Assembly (NCBI GenBank): GCA_000934385.1
Contig: KN880470.1
Coordinates: 62,001-126,000, forward strand
Length of the DNA: 64,000 nt
Reading direction: 5' to 3'
DNA from: Cylindrobasidium torrendii FP15055 ss-10
Taxonomy: Eukaryota; Basidiomycota; Agaricomycetes; Agaricales; Physalacriaceae
Positions 47,616-58,575 of the stretch are shown here, piece after piece. A program made the translations under genes and the position numbers. The number at the start of each line of letters is the position of its first letter. The stretch's first letter is position 1. The notes below the pieces were generated by a model that saw only the letters and a program-made list of their open reading frames with translations, was not told the DNA's origin and made no database searches.

Positions 47616-49092
47616 GTTGGATTGTCGGGATAGAGAAGTTGCAGCAAAAGAACGCGAGGGGAGGTGTATACGTCTTGCGTGCGCACCCACAATAACTTTA
47701 GAGAGTGTAGGGAAAGAGAAGAGCGGGACCCGGCGGAAGAGAGGAGGGGAAAATAACGTGAGGGAAAGAAAACAACCTGGTTGGAGCGGCTGCCCTTTAT
47801 ACTCGCTGACAGGCTCCATACACGATCACATCATCATCTCCCGAAGACGATCTCTGTCCTATTTCTGGCATGGCAACGCCCATAGTGCTCATTGTGCCTG
47901 CGCCACTCCAGCGCGGAAAAGGCCTCTTCTCACCTTACTGGCCGTCTGCACCTTCTGCCCATTGTTCACCTCGAAGCAATCACTTTGTTTCTACCCCACA
48001 GGCCAAAAACAAAACAGTCCTGTGTCCGCGCCATCCGTGGCCCTGTGCAACGCACGGCCGCTTTCTTTTTCTATCAGATCATACCCACACGCTGCGTCCA
48101 TTTTGAGAGCACTCGGAGTGTTCAAGCGGGGACGGTGGCCATCCTCGTCATGCAGGTTCCAGTGCCACCAGCAACCGGTTGATGCGTACTTAGCCGCGCC
48201 TGCACCAACCAAAGTCCAATTCTAGCGATGCTGCTTGTCCGTCACTGTCTGGTCCGTTATCACCAGCTGGTCATCGCGGCGTTGGATTTTGTTCCATAAG
48301 GCTGCGTTGATTTCGAGCTGCTCAATCAGAGCTAGGGCCTGTAGCACAACAAAGTTTGATGGATTGTAAATTCCTGGACCAATCACCCTAGCATGTTGGC
48401 TGTACATCTCGAGCACTATTGTGGAATACTCTGACCGAGCAAAACAAGAGGCGTAAGTCGTGCGCAAACTGCAAGGCAAATCTCATTTGCCGGTCATCTC
48501 TCCAATGTTCATTGTTCATGTCGCTCGTCCTCGGTCAAGGGCCCCACACCAGTCCACAGCCCTCCTTTCGAACACACCGCAAAGACTCTTTCCGCAGTCC
48601 GTAACTGCAGACTACGAACGGTTGTCTGTATCGCAGGCGTTCATGTGAATTCTCCAGTAGTCTCATGTTCCCTCAAGGGGTATCGATGGTCGTTAACCAG
48701 CAAGGCAGAGGGCAAGCTATCGCGTTCTCCTCAGCAGTACACGAAACCCGCAGCTTGAGACAATGAGATTGCTGCTCTGCAACAGCCTCTTGAGCTGTTC
48801 TTAGCTGGAGCCTGGCAATCACCAGATTTAGATGGATACAGTGCAGAAATATCTCGTACACGGAGCACACTGGCGAGGTCCAGGCCAGAAGCACGCACCG
48901 GATGAGAGTGTAGCGTCCCGATGAATATACTTTGTCGGGCGTAGACTACCGTGTCGTCCCCGCCGTCCCTCATATGTGAAAGTTCCGCCTGCGTTGCGAC
49001 CCGGCCAAAGAACAATCAGAGTTCGGTTATCGAGACCGTGCAATACAAGTTACAGGGCTGTACAAGATTATTAAACTTCATGGAGGGCTAAG
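47616..49092. other. Intergenic, AA9-like promoter and a possible unknown gene
   Basis: The left part holds the AA9-like promoter. Between about 48222 and 49043 the minus strand has several short open segments, among them a 57-residue stretch starting LEMYSQHARVIGPGIYNPSN with a helical look. I could not join them into a recognisable protein, so a small unknown gene here is only a possibility. Confidence 0.25.
47796..47801 (-). promoter_or_regulatory. TATA box of the AA9-like gene
   Basis: TATAAA on the minus strand lies about 180 bases upstream of the ATG at 47615, in a GC-poor context, as for secreted enzymes with inducible promoters. The leader would be long. Confidence 0.35.
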
Positions 49093-50510
49093 TCATGTTG
49101 TGTCCATAGTTAACATGGTCTCTTCGCCCTCCATCTTGAACCCTTTCAAGTCAGCTTGATCCATGGCAGCCAGTAGTCCGTCGACATCTGGTGACACGAC
49201 GAACCGCTTGTTCACTTCTCCTAGAACCGTTAGAGACTTGGTGTTGGTGTCCAGCGCCACGGCTTGTTGGAGGAATGCGGGTTGTGTTGCAGAAGAGACG
49301 TCCAGCAAAATACCATTGGCCATACGAATCTTCACGATCCCACTTTTGTATACTTCGAGGGTGCCTATGGTGCCGTCGGGACCTGCTGGTGGAGCCGGAG
49401 GAGCATCTGTGGTGGAGGCAGGTTCACCTGGAACGTTGAAAGAGACCTTTTTAGGTAAAGCATCGGCTCCCGGTGTTGGTTCGGGCACTGGTGCAGGCGG
49501 AGGGACAGTCAAGACGCTGAGTGGAGAGGTGAAAGTGGGGAATGGAGAAGGGAATTGGAAGAAATATAAGCGGTCTTGCCGTAGATCCTATCAACCTTGT
49601 TAGAGGTACGGTAAGAAGAAATCGTCAAGCAGTCACTTACGACTCCCTCGTCGTCCTTGGTATTAGTGAAATCTTCAATAATGTTTTCCAACTCCTCTTC
49701 ATCTTCACTTTCACTAAGGTCCAGAGCCTGAGAGCGGTCGATTCCCTCTACAGTGGATGTCAGCCAGTATTCATGGACGCATCAGTGAACGCACCCTCGT
49801 CGGACTCCTCCTTCTTCGCTTTCTTTTTCTCTCGTTCTCTCCGCAGGGCTTCCGGTGCCATCCAATCCATCTCGCGAACATTTTCCAAATCAATGATCTC
49901 GACACCGTCGTCCGGTTCAGAGTAGACCTCATTGTCGTCGTCGTCTTTGACACGGCCTTTCCCCTTGATATCCTGCTCAACTTTGATGCGAGGTGCACGC
50001 GAATTTGAGAGGTTCGACGACCCAAATGAACCAGAGGATGGGGCGGAAAAGTTGGAGCGAGGAACAATGCGTCCAGAAGTGCCAGATGTTCCCAGCGCAG
50101 GCCCCATAGCGAAGGGACCAGACGCTGTCATCTCGGGAGCTGGTCGTGGTCCTGCGCCTCGTCCTCGTCCTGCTCCGTCTCCTCTCCCTCGTCCACGTCC
50201 GCGACCACGACCACGGGCATCTGTTGTTGTTGGAATAACGTCTGCTGTTGGTTCGGCCTTGACCTCACTGCTTCTTCTTTAGCGTTTGAACATGTATGGC
50301 GAGGTTGACGCACTCTTTTTTGCGTCGTGGAGGGAGTGTTGGGGCAAACTTGAGCTTGGGCCCTGCGCTTCCGCCGCGCGGTGAAGGGCGTACAAAGTTT
50401 CCCATAGCCTTGGGCTTGCCAGGAGTACTACTTTCTGATAGTGACCTTGTGAGAAACAAGAAAGCGCGACAGGCTGAACGCGTACCTCCGCCATTGTTGG
50501 GTGCGGACAT
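49093..50510 (-). CDS. RPC53: RNA polymerase III subunit Rpc53 (RPC4)
   Basis: The start at 50510 opens MSAPNNGGG, then SSTPGKPKAMGNFVRPSP, a low-complexity basic head with RGRG repeats. The middle has PRIKVEQDIKGKGRVKDDDD and ENVREMDWMAPEALRRERE. The C-terminus holds the RPC4 domain: DRLYFFQFPSPFP, then GTIGTLEVYKSGIVKIRMAN and GILLDVSSATQPAFLQQAV, ending in FVVSPDVDGLLAAMDQADL. With Rpc37 this subunit forms the TFIIF-like subcomplex that acts in termination and reinitiation. Introns near 50486-50430, 50313-50278 and 49665-49597 join cleanly. The 5' end lies against the left inverted repeat of the element at 50.6 kb, so its promoter must have been changed or moved by the insertion. Confidence 0.92.
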
Positions 50511-50611
50511 GATAGTGATGGCGGAAAGGAAATGAAATCAAGCCGATCGCTAGTCTCGAGCCAGTACGCCCGACTCGTCGACGATAACAAGTGATGTGCC
50601 TTGCCGGGCGT

Positions 50612-50709
50612 CTGGAAGGATTCGGAGCCTATAAGGGGGGGCACCAAATTGATGATCCAATCAGCCATCACTTACCCGGGTTTTCGCACTTCAACTTGAG
50701 AAACGAAAG
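50612..50709 (+). repeat. Left terminal inverted repeat
   Basis: It pairs without gaps with the reverse complement of 57073-57170 at 91 of 98 positions by hand count. The longest shared run, 36 bases, ends at 50709. The outer end starts CTGGAAGGATTCGG. Confidence 0.9.
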
Positions 50710-51010
50710 GCAAAATCTCAAATGCACGGTGCGGTTTAAATATCATTGCCAATAGGTTGTTATTAGTGACTATACAACCGCTTTTGAAAATTAAATCCTT
50801 AAGGCTCGATTTCGAGCACGTACAACCATATTAGTGCATCGGATTCGGTGGCCTGTCAAGTCATTTACAAAGTTGTCAACGAGCGATACAAGGTCAAATG
50901 TAATGTAGAACATCGGGAGTAATATACATTATGTATACGGCGAGTCTTTCAGGCAAGTCTCTTCAGTCTGACTCCTAAGGTTTGAGTCCGTGTCTATCTG
51001 CCAAACCATC

Positions 51011-54000
51011 ATGAGCGACCAACCCAAACGACCCCGTAGTGCCGAACCAGAGTCGCCACGACATGCGCGAAAGCGATTTGCACTTTACGAGTCTGAAGAC
51101 GACAGCGAGGGTGTTGGGCCGCCATCCTCGCCGACCGACCATGTTGCCCAGCGGCGCCGTCTGCCACCTCGTCATGTTAGCTCTCCAGGAGACCCTATAT
51201 CAGCATCGGCGCCTTCCCAGAGGCAACCAACATTGAACGCAATGGTACCTTCGGTTTCGACCTCTCTCAATATTCCACCATATCGCCCGCGAAAGACTTG
51301 GACACCTTCGAGGCGTGATGCTGCACGCGAGGCCGAGCGCCTGACCGAACTGGAGATGACACCGAGCACAGTCGCTGTGCTTGAGGATGCTAGACGCACT
51401 GCAAAAGTGAAAAGCGTCGCTTTTGTGGAAGATGAGAAGAGCAAGCGCGAGCGCCAAAATGCGGCAGCTGGACAGGCTCAGCAGCGGGCAAGGGAGATTG
51501 AATTAACGCTGGCAAGGGAAAAGGCCAGAGATGATGCGAAGGTCGAAAAGGAGCAGATTCGGCAAGCCGGGCGTGCAAGGATGCTTGAGGGGATTGAGAA
51601 AAGAGAGGGAAAGCAGGCCAGGCATAAGGAGCCCGAGGATCCAGCCGCAAAACGAGCGAGTGCGAGGGCAGTGTGGAAGGATGCAAGGGAGAGAGGCTTC
51701 GGAAATCCTGCAGAGTTCATTAGACACCTTGTTAGCGGGGGCGGAGAGGATTCCACGCACGATGGAAGCTTGTCCCAGTTCTATGCCCATGCCAGCGACC
51801 TGGCCAGCGTGCTCCACGATGCCAAACCGGGCTGCCTCGATGATTTTGTCGCCAAACGCCACGCTGATATTCTCCGTATCGAAGCAAGCCAGTTGAAAGC
51901 TCATTTCTCCCGTAATCCACAGGTTTCGCTGTCCAAGCTTCTGCAGGATTTTTCACTTGACAATCTGGCTAAGGAGTTGCCGGTCGTTGCACCTACACTG
52001 TGGGAGCTCCTGCGGATTGTTGGAGAGCCTGTGCGGCCAGAAATTGGGGCGACAAAGCAGAGTACGCGACGTGACCCGGACATGGTGAGTTGAGGTCAAG
52101 CAGCACTGTTGATCGCACATTTACCCCGCTTACCCCGCTTACCCCGCACTTAGATTCGAACCACCATATTCGCAATGCTAGCCATTTCTCTTTCCCAGCG
52201 CGCAAACACTTTCCAGACCGTGATTGGCCTCTTTCTCATCGGTTCTGGGGTGGCCAAAAAGACTGTGGAAGTATTATCCCATGCCGGCTTTTGTGCATCG
52301 TATTCCACCATCCTGGAACATATTGGTACGCTCTCAAACGAAGCCACACAAGTCTATCGCAAAGTAATGCTGGAGTGCATGTGCTCTATTGTTTGGGATA
52401 ACCTGAACATTGCCTTTCGAGTGGAAGCCCAACGTATGGACTCCCAAAACCATTTTGATAATGGAACAACCGCCACATTAATCGCTCTTCGAGATCCAGC
52501 CACCGGCGCTCGTGTACCCCACGGAACTCTACCTCTCGATATGAAGCCCCCACGCACATCAAGCAAGTCCATTGAGTCGTGGACTGTCGAGCAGACCGCT
52601 CTCACGCACTCCGATGCAATAATTCTTGAGCAGTGTTCGCTGTGGCAGCTGCGTCAACTAGCCATCGATGTCATTCCTTCATTGTCACATCTCAAGTCTT
52701 CCCTCGAGCCATGCCCCACTGTTGAGCAGATAAAGGTGCACAAGACGGAGCAGTATCCTCTCCCAGCCTTACACGAAGACGAGTCAAGCATCGACGGGAC
52801 TTTGAGCGTATACAAGGCTCTCTTCAAGGCTGTTGGTGTCGACTCCGGTGAGAAGGTACAGTCTCACGGGCTCTTCTTCTTGGATGGCGACCAGCTTACT
52901 GAGTCGCTGATTAACAAGGTGAATGACTTGTTCATTGTGCCATTCACGTCTCTCATAATCTCATCTACAGCTCGAGTCTGCCCGCCGAAATGGAAATGAC
53001 GAAATCGAGTCCTTCCTGTCAGTCATCCGGCGGTTTGGGGGATTTCACGCAAAGATGGCAGGATGTCGGGCAGTGGTGAACGAGCACTGGAATAAGCACG
53101 GCGCCACTTCGGGTCTCTGGTTCGAGAACAATCAGACGCTCCAGCGCAAGAACATGGTTGCTGGATGGGAGAAGCAGAAAGCTACTCGCTGGAAAGTTTC
53201 TCACGAGCTCATAGAGCTCTCGATACGCGGGCATATTTTGGATGCTCTCCGTATCTCTTGTGGCCATGAAGACATCGACACATGGGCATTATTTGCTTCC
53301 AAGGACGACTTCAATACCGTTACCCGTGCGGCTTATGACAACCTCTTTACAACGATGGCATATGAGGAGGCAACAGACCACATCAAGCGCGATACAACCT
53401 TTGAGAACTCTATTCTCCAGAATCGAGATATGCTGTGGTATGTTGTCCTGGTGAATTCAGTTCGCGCGGGTGACATTGGTCGCGTCATTCTTGTCTATCG
53501 GGTCTGGATGGTCATGATGCGGACACCCAAAACCATGCCCAAATATGCCGATGCGTTTTTCAAGACGTTTGCGCGACTTGACTTATTTCCGGCCACTCTT
53601 CGGTGCGTTACCACTGCCGCAAAGCTCAAACAATGTCCTAACATTTGGATGCTAGTACCTTCTTTCTGCACAACTGGCTTGTCAACATAACGGGTCTCCC
53701 TAATCGCTTCAAAGAGATTGATTTACTTCAAGAGCATCTCAACTTTTGGGCAAAGGTACGTGCATGTCTTCAAGCAGTGTCATGTAGGTACTTACATCTT
53801 CAATCCTATGAAGATCATTTACAACGCAAAAGGCGTCAACCGGACTTGGGAATGGCTTGCCAAGGTAACAGTCTGCATCTATGCTCTTCGTGATGCCATG
53901 CGAACCGTCCAGAAAGCGTACAAGATACCGGAATACGGGCTTTTGCACACTGTTCCGGATATGGCAAGAGAGGTTGGCATGATCGCTGATGTCCTTCGCA

Positions 54001-54338
54001 CCAAGCGTGTCCAAGAATACGCTGAGTCCCGCCCCAATGAAGATGTGCGTCCAGTACGCGATCTATACGCAGAAGGCTCGAAAAATGCAAATACCCGGAA
54101 GGCACTCACCAAATTTACGGCCGAGCAGCGCAGAGCACGCGTTGATGGATTTCTTGCCCCGGGGTCGCAGCCTGCCGCAGTGGTGACAATAGTAGACATT
54201 GAAGATGATGCTATTGAAGAGCCATACAACATCGACCTCGAAGACCTGGAGATGGACCCGGATGAGGCTGCAGCATATGACAATCTCGATTTTGTGCGGG
54301 AGCGCGGCATGGATATGGTCGGGGACATGCTAGATTAG
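51011..54338 (+). CDS. DUF6589-family protein, candidate transposase
   Basis: Five exons (51011-52084, 52154-52918, 52971-53602, 53656-53755, 53814-54338) give 1,031 residues without a break. The first exon is disordered, basic and rich in R, E, K and A, with a helical region. The conserved part starts near residue 360: NTFQTVIGLFLIGSG, then YSTILEHIGTLSNEA, and IVWDNLNIAFRVEAQRM near residue 440 with DNGTTATLIAL. LDGDQLTESLINK is near residue 604. Later come HNWLVNITGLPNRFKEIDLL, LQEHLNFWAK and NAKGVNRTWEWLAK. This is the DUF6589 family of mushroom genomes. Aspartates in WDNLN and GDQLT recall acidic catalytic residues of RNase H-fold transposases. That reading is my inference. The gene is the only candidate recombinase of the element. 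Confidence 0.85.
52121..52147 (+). repeat. Three perfect 9-base repeats in intron 1
   Basis: The unit TTACCCCGC occurs three times in direct tandem just before the acceptor of the first intron (52085-52153) of the DUF6589 gene. Confidence 0.85.
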
Positions 54339-54352
54339 ATAGTCAATACAAG

Positions 54353-56903
54353 CTATGCCTCCGAGCTACTGTGACTACTGTATCCTGCATCCATCTCACT
54401 TTCTCCAAATAACTCAACAAGTTTGGCCTCAAGGAAGTGCTGTATAATGTAAGTATTCTTATAGATATCGGAGTCCGGCCTGTTGTACAAGCGCGCATTG
54501 TTGAAAATGAGATACCATGCATCACGGAATTGTGACACAGATGTGTAGCCCTTTGTGGGCCCAGCGTGAGCCATGGTGCGGATGTTGGATATCGATGTTG
54601 GGGTCTGTATTTTTTCATAATAGTCCGGGTATTTCTGGTTGCACATCAGCCATCAATTGACCTTGTAAATCAAGACGTACCCGAGATGAGGGTCGTCGCA
54701 TAAAGAGTCCACAAACCCGATTGCCGTCCTTGTCCTCGAGTGCCTCAATGGCGGCTATGCACTCGAGGAATAGAGGTTGAAGTCGCTTATGTGTGCTCTT
54801 TCGGTCCTTGACAACCATACTGCGAAGCTTGCGGTATGCGCGTTCCTGGCGTTGTTCTTCGCGAACAATGTCTTCCGGATCGGGAAATTGGGCAACAGCC
54901 TGCTTGACAACATTCACCACCTCACAACCATATTCGCCTTCCCGTCCTGCTGCCCAATACCATGGGATAACAGTTTCGAAAATACGAGGCTCGATAACGG
55001 ATCGAGCGCGACTTACAATAGCCCCAAGCACATCATCGTCGAGGATACTGCGAGCGGTGATGGTGCGCTGCCCGGGATAGTCTCTCCGGATAATCCCCAT
55101 TCGCCATGCTTTCAGAGCCGCTGTGACTGCCATTTTCTGCGCATCGGTAGGCTTGGGTGCGCGCTTGGGCTTGTACACATTTGGGATCTCAAAGATGACA
55201 TTTGGAACCGGGAATTGCGCTGGTTGACAGTTGTCGCAGCATCGGGCCCCATCTGCGACATCAATTCCCAGGCTCACTGTGACATGGTAAGCTTTGGGCG
55301 AAATTGGAATAGCATAGACAACACACATTTGTCCTTGTTCTCAAAGAAGACGTCCCACGGTGTCCGTCGACATTCGTTGGTCGCAATGAACCAAGAGAGT
55401 GCTGCAGAATCATGTTTTTGAATGGCCGAGAGCGCTTTGCGCTTCTTGAACTTCCCAGTCATGGAACTTGCTGACACAGTTGAAGCCCCTTGTAACGCAT
55501 CTTCCTCGTTGAGATCGATTGCTGCAGCAGCATCTTCGCGCTCCTGCCGCTGCTGCTCCCCGCGTGGCTCTAAACCGGCCTCGTCCTCCTCTTCTTCATC
55601 GCTCTCAAGTATAGTGTCAGCGCACACTTCGCTATTTTTGCTTGCAGCGGCATCCCGGAAGGCTGTTTGGTGGCGGATGAACGATGCCTTGGTAATGAAG
55701 AGGACCACTTCGCCAAAGTGTGAGAAGTTTCGAGTACAGCGACCGATTTTCTGGATAAGAGACAGAAAGGTCTCCGGCTCCTGCCATAAAATAACTCGCA
55801 GAACGTGTGGGAGGTCAATTCCCTAGCATGTGTTAGACGCAAACATAGGGAACTGACATTAGACGCACCATGCCAAGTGCATCGGTGGCAATGACTATGC
55901 GCAGGATTCCAGAGCGCAGGTCTCTCTCAATCTCCGCTTTCTCTTCATCAGAGAGATAGCGGTGATAGAATCGAATGGCTTTCGAAGATAGGTTGGGTGG
56001 TGCATGTGCACGAAGGAAATCTTGCATACGCTCTGCTATTGTGCGTGAATTGACGTAGATGATCGTCTGAGGGAGGCTCTCGGGTGATGTGGCAGGGAAT
56101 AACGAAACTAAGTCCGCAAAGCTGTCCTGGGCATGCTGGAGAGTACGAACTGAGAGCGCGACATTGGGCTTGCGGTTAGATACAGAAATGACTCGAAAGT
56201 CGTCGCCTAGGTGTAGCTTCAGGCGCACATCGTCCATGACATCCTTTGGGAGCGTGGCGGAGACGATGAGCTGTGGTACCGTATTTGGTAGTCGTCGAAT
56301 GAGTTCAATAAGCCGGCCATATGTTGGCCGGAAATCTGGTCCCCATTCCGAGATACAGTGGGCCTCATCGACCGAGAATTGAATGAGATTATCGAGGAAA
56401 GGCTTCGATTGAAGCACAATATTTTTGAAGTCGGAATTGTCCTGCATTTCGGGGCCAAGCAAGACAACACGGTAGTCGCCATTTGCGACGCGCTAATAGA
56501 ATACTGAGCGCTGTTGTAGGCCAAAAGAAAAATCACGCACCTTGAATTCCCCAACAAGATCTTTGATCTGCGACGTCAATGCTACAGCCCGAATCCCGCG
56601 TTCGTTGAGGGCTTTGGCTTGTGCGGTCATGAGAGCAACAAGCGGGCTTATAACAATCACAGCGGCCTTTGACTGAGTGCCCAAGCGTTTTGCAGATATT
56701 ATGTGATAGTATAGGGCGAACCATAGAGCAAGGGTTTTGCCGCCGCCGGTGGGAACATCGAGAATAGTGTGGCGGCCTCGAAGTATGTGAATACCAGCTT
56801 CTTCTTGGAACGGGCGGATTTCTGGGATGCCAAAGTCGCTGCACAATTTATCCTTGGTATCTTTAAGGATTTCCTCGTCGATGCGGTCGAGTATAGGAGC
56901 CAT
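54353..56903 (-). CDS. RecQ-type DNA helicase with C-terminal bromodomain
   Basis: Five exons (56903-56541, 56492-55869, 55822-55327, 55252-54681, 54634-54353) give 778 residues. Motif 0 and Walker A read FGIPEIRPFQEEAG and DVPTGGGKTLALW. The Walker B box is VDEAHCISEWGPDFRPTYG, motif III is VSATLP and motif VI is LIQKIGRCTRNF after DALGMGIDLPHV. A RecQ zinc site, ECRRTPWDVFF and CCDNC, closes the helicase part. The last about 130 residues carry a bromodomain of Snf2/Sth1 type: CIAAIEALEDKDGNRVCGLF, then KYPDYYEKIQTPTSISNIR and FNNARLYNRPDSDIY, with the asparagine that contacts acetyl-lysine. It should unwind DNA and bind acetylated histones. I know no RecQ protein with this fusion. All ATPase motifs look intact. 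Confidence 0.85.
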
Positions 56904-57072
56904 GACGGATGATAGAGGGCAAAAAATAGTTAAAGGGGAGTCTCAAATTCCATGCGTAATAGTCCGTTTTACTTCCGGAGAGCGATCACATAAATCAAGA
57001 TAAATGTATAGCAAAGAGTACATCGCAAAAAAAATACATGTTAGTGCGCAAGTTGGCAAAGTGCATTTTGCG

Positions 57073-57170
57073 CTTTCGTTTCTCAAGTTGAAGTGCGAAA
57101 ACCCGGGTGAGTGATGGCTGATAGCATCATCAATTTCCTACCCCCCCTTATAGGCCCCGAATCCTTCCAG
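57073..57170 (-). repeat. Right terminal inverted repeat
   Basis: This is the reverse complement partner of 50612-50709, with 91 of 98 positions identical. The seven mismatches are scattered. Weaker similarity continues outward to about 57240. Confidence 0.9.
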
Positions 57171-57302
57171 TCGCTTCGCCGTAAGGCCTGATCGACTATC
57201 ATCAGGCGGCGAAGTGGCTGGTGTCGAGTCTAGCCGATCGCAAAGATCTTGTAGACATCACATGCTGTTATCCTTGCCAATTTTCTCCTTCTCACTTCCG
57301 CC

Positions 57303-58398
57303 ATGGCCGCCGCCCCAGTCAAGCACTTCCGCGTCTCATACAATGACATCCACAACTTGATTCGCAAGGCGACGCCAACTATCGCAAAGGAGTTCAACCC
57401 GGACTTGCTGGTCGCAATTGGCATGTGCTAGCTATTCACTCCCAATGAATGACAGTACTGACTTGAGTACAGGCGGAGGGTGTGTGATCCCAGGCTGTTG
57501 TGCTCGTTAATCCTGCTTAGCCTGTCCTAGAGGATTCTTTCCCGCCCGTGTCATGGTCAGTGAACTCATCGACATCGTCGACCAATCCCAGGCATCGGCT
57601 TATCACCTCAACCACAGCGCACCTTCCTTCGCGAGCTGACCGACAACAAGTCGCTCACAATCCAGGCCATTGGATTATCGCTGTACGAGCCGGCGCCGGG
57701 CATGTCAGAGGAGCAGATTGGCAACGAAGTTGTGCGCACACAATGGTTGTAAGTCCATTTGTCCTTCAAGAATGGCTTTCGGATGTTCACACGGAACAGA
57801 TCCGATGCCGGCAAGAAGCTGGTCGGCAAGCGAGTGCTCGTTGTGGTTAGTACCGACCTCCGTCCTTTGTGCCTCTTCACCGACGCGGTCCCCAGGACGA
57901 GGTGGATGACACGCGCAAGACGCTCAGGTGCCCATCTTCGTGCTCGAACTCGCCAACATGTATTGAGATGTTCACCCAGCTATGCACTGAGCGAATTGCA
58001 AAAAGACATCGACGCCGAATTGGCGACGCGCTCACCCGAAGAGGCTGCAAAGCTCCGCGCAGAGACCAAGCTGAGCATCTTTGTTGTGCACAACAAGGAC
58101 AAGCCCAAACTTGCCCAGCTGCCAGAGGGAACGCCGTGAGTGCCATCGACAATCAACTAGCCTTGCATACTGATGTACGCAGATACTGGGCTGGTGAAAC
58201 CCTCGGCGATTTGTGGTGAGTACCTCCCCGTCAACATCGAGAGTACCGTATAGCTGACACCGAGATAAGGCTTGACTATCCCTGGGAACAGACGTATGTG
58301 TTTGGATGCGGGTATGTTGCCCTTCTAACATTTTTTACAGGGATATCGAGGAGCATGACAAGGCGGCGGCAGCGGACAAGAAAGCTCTGAAGCAATAG
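57303..58398 (+). CDS. XPT1: Xanthine/hypoxanthine phosphoribosyltransferase with a 7-base microexon
   Basis: The ATG at 57303 opens MAAAPVKHFRVSYNDIHNLI, then ATPTIAKEFNPDLLVAIG. To keep the conserved GGGGFFPARVM, the 7 bases at 57473-57479 must form their own exon. The intron before them (57421-57472) starts GCATGT and the one after them (57480-57530) is GT-AG. Exons then give RTFLRELTDNKSLTIQAIGL, KRVLVVDEVDDTRKTLSYAL as the PRPP-binding loop, and KLSIFVVHNKDKPK. The end is DIEEHDKAAAADKKALKQ. The enzyme salvages xanthine and guanine- or hypoxanthine-type bases into nucleotides in the cytosol. At least seven introns are present. The promoter side touches the right repeat of the element. 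Confidence 0.9.
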
Positions 58399-58506
58399 AA
58401 CACTATCTATACATTGTAGCATTTACCACTGTTGTACCAAACATTTGAATTTTGCTTGTCGGGCGCGCGCGGCCCAGGGTCACACTGTTCGACCGAGCCA
58501 TCACTT

Positions 58507-58514
58507 TATAAAAG
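58507..58514 (+). promoter_or_regulatory. TATA box of the mitoferrin-like gene
   Basis: TATAAAAG lies about 70 bases before the ATG at 58576, the usual distance. Confidence 0.5.
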
Positions 58515-58575
58515 GCACCTGTTTTTTGCTTCCAGTCTTCCACCTGCAAGTGTCATCGGCCGCCCCCACACTTGT

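Larger units (their letters stand above)
50612..57170. mobile_element. TIR-bounded element with DUF6589 gene and RecQ-bromodomain gene
   Basis: A 6.6 kb block is bounded by inverted repeats (98 gapless positions, 91 identical) and holds two convergent intact genes with stops 14 bases apart. It lies between the divergent genes RPC53 and XPT1, whose starts are 102 bases left and 133 bases right of the strong repeats. The outward flanks show weaker inverted similarity to about 50544 and 57240, so the true ends may lie there. I could not find a target-site duplication. The structure is that of an autonomous DNA transposon. Nothing in it matches the DDE families I know by sight, and no Helitron, Crypton or reverse-transcriptase motif is present. 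The limits given are those of the strongly matching repeats. Confidence 0.8.

Noticed and set aside
50612..57170. Element as a Helitron or a retroelement
   Set aside because: The helicase has RecQ rather than Pif1 motifs, there is no Rep domain, reverse transcriptase or long terminal repeat, and the ends are inverted repeats.
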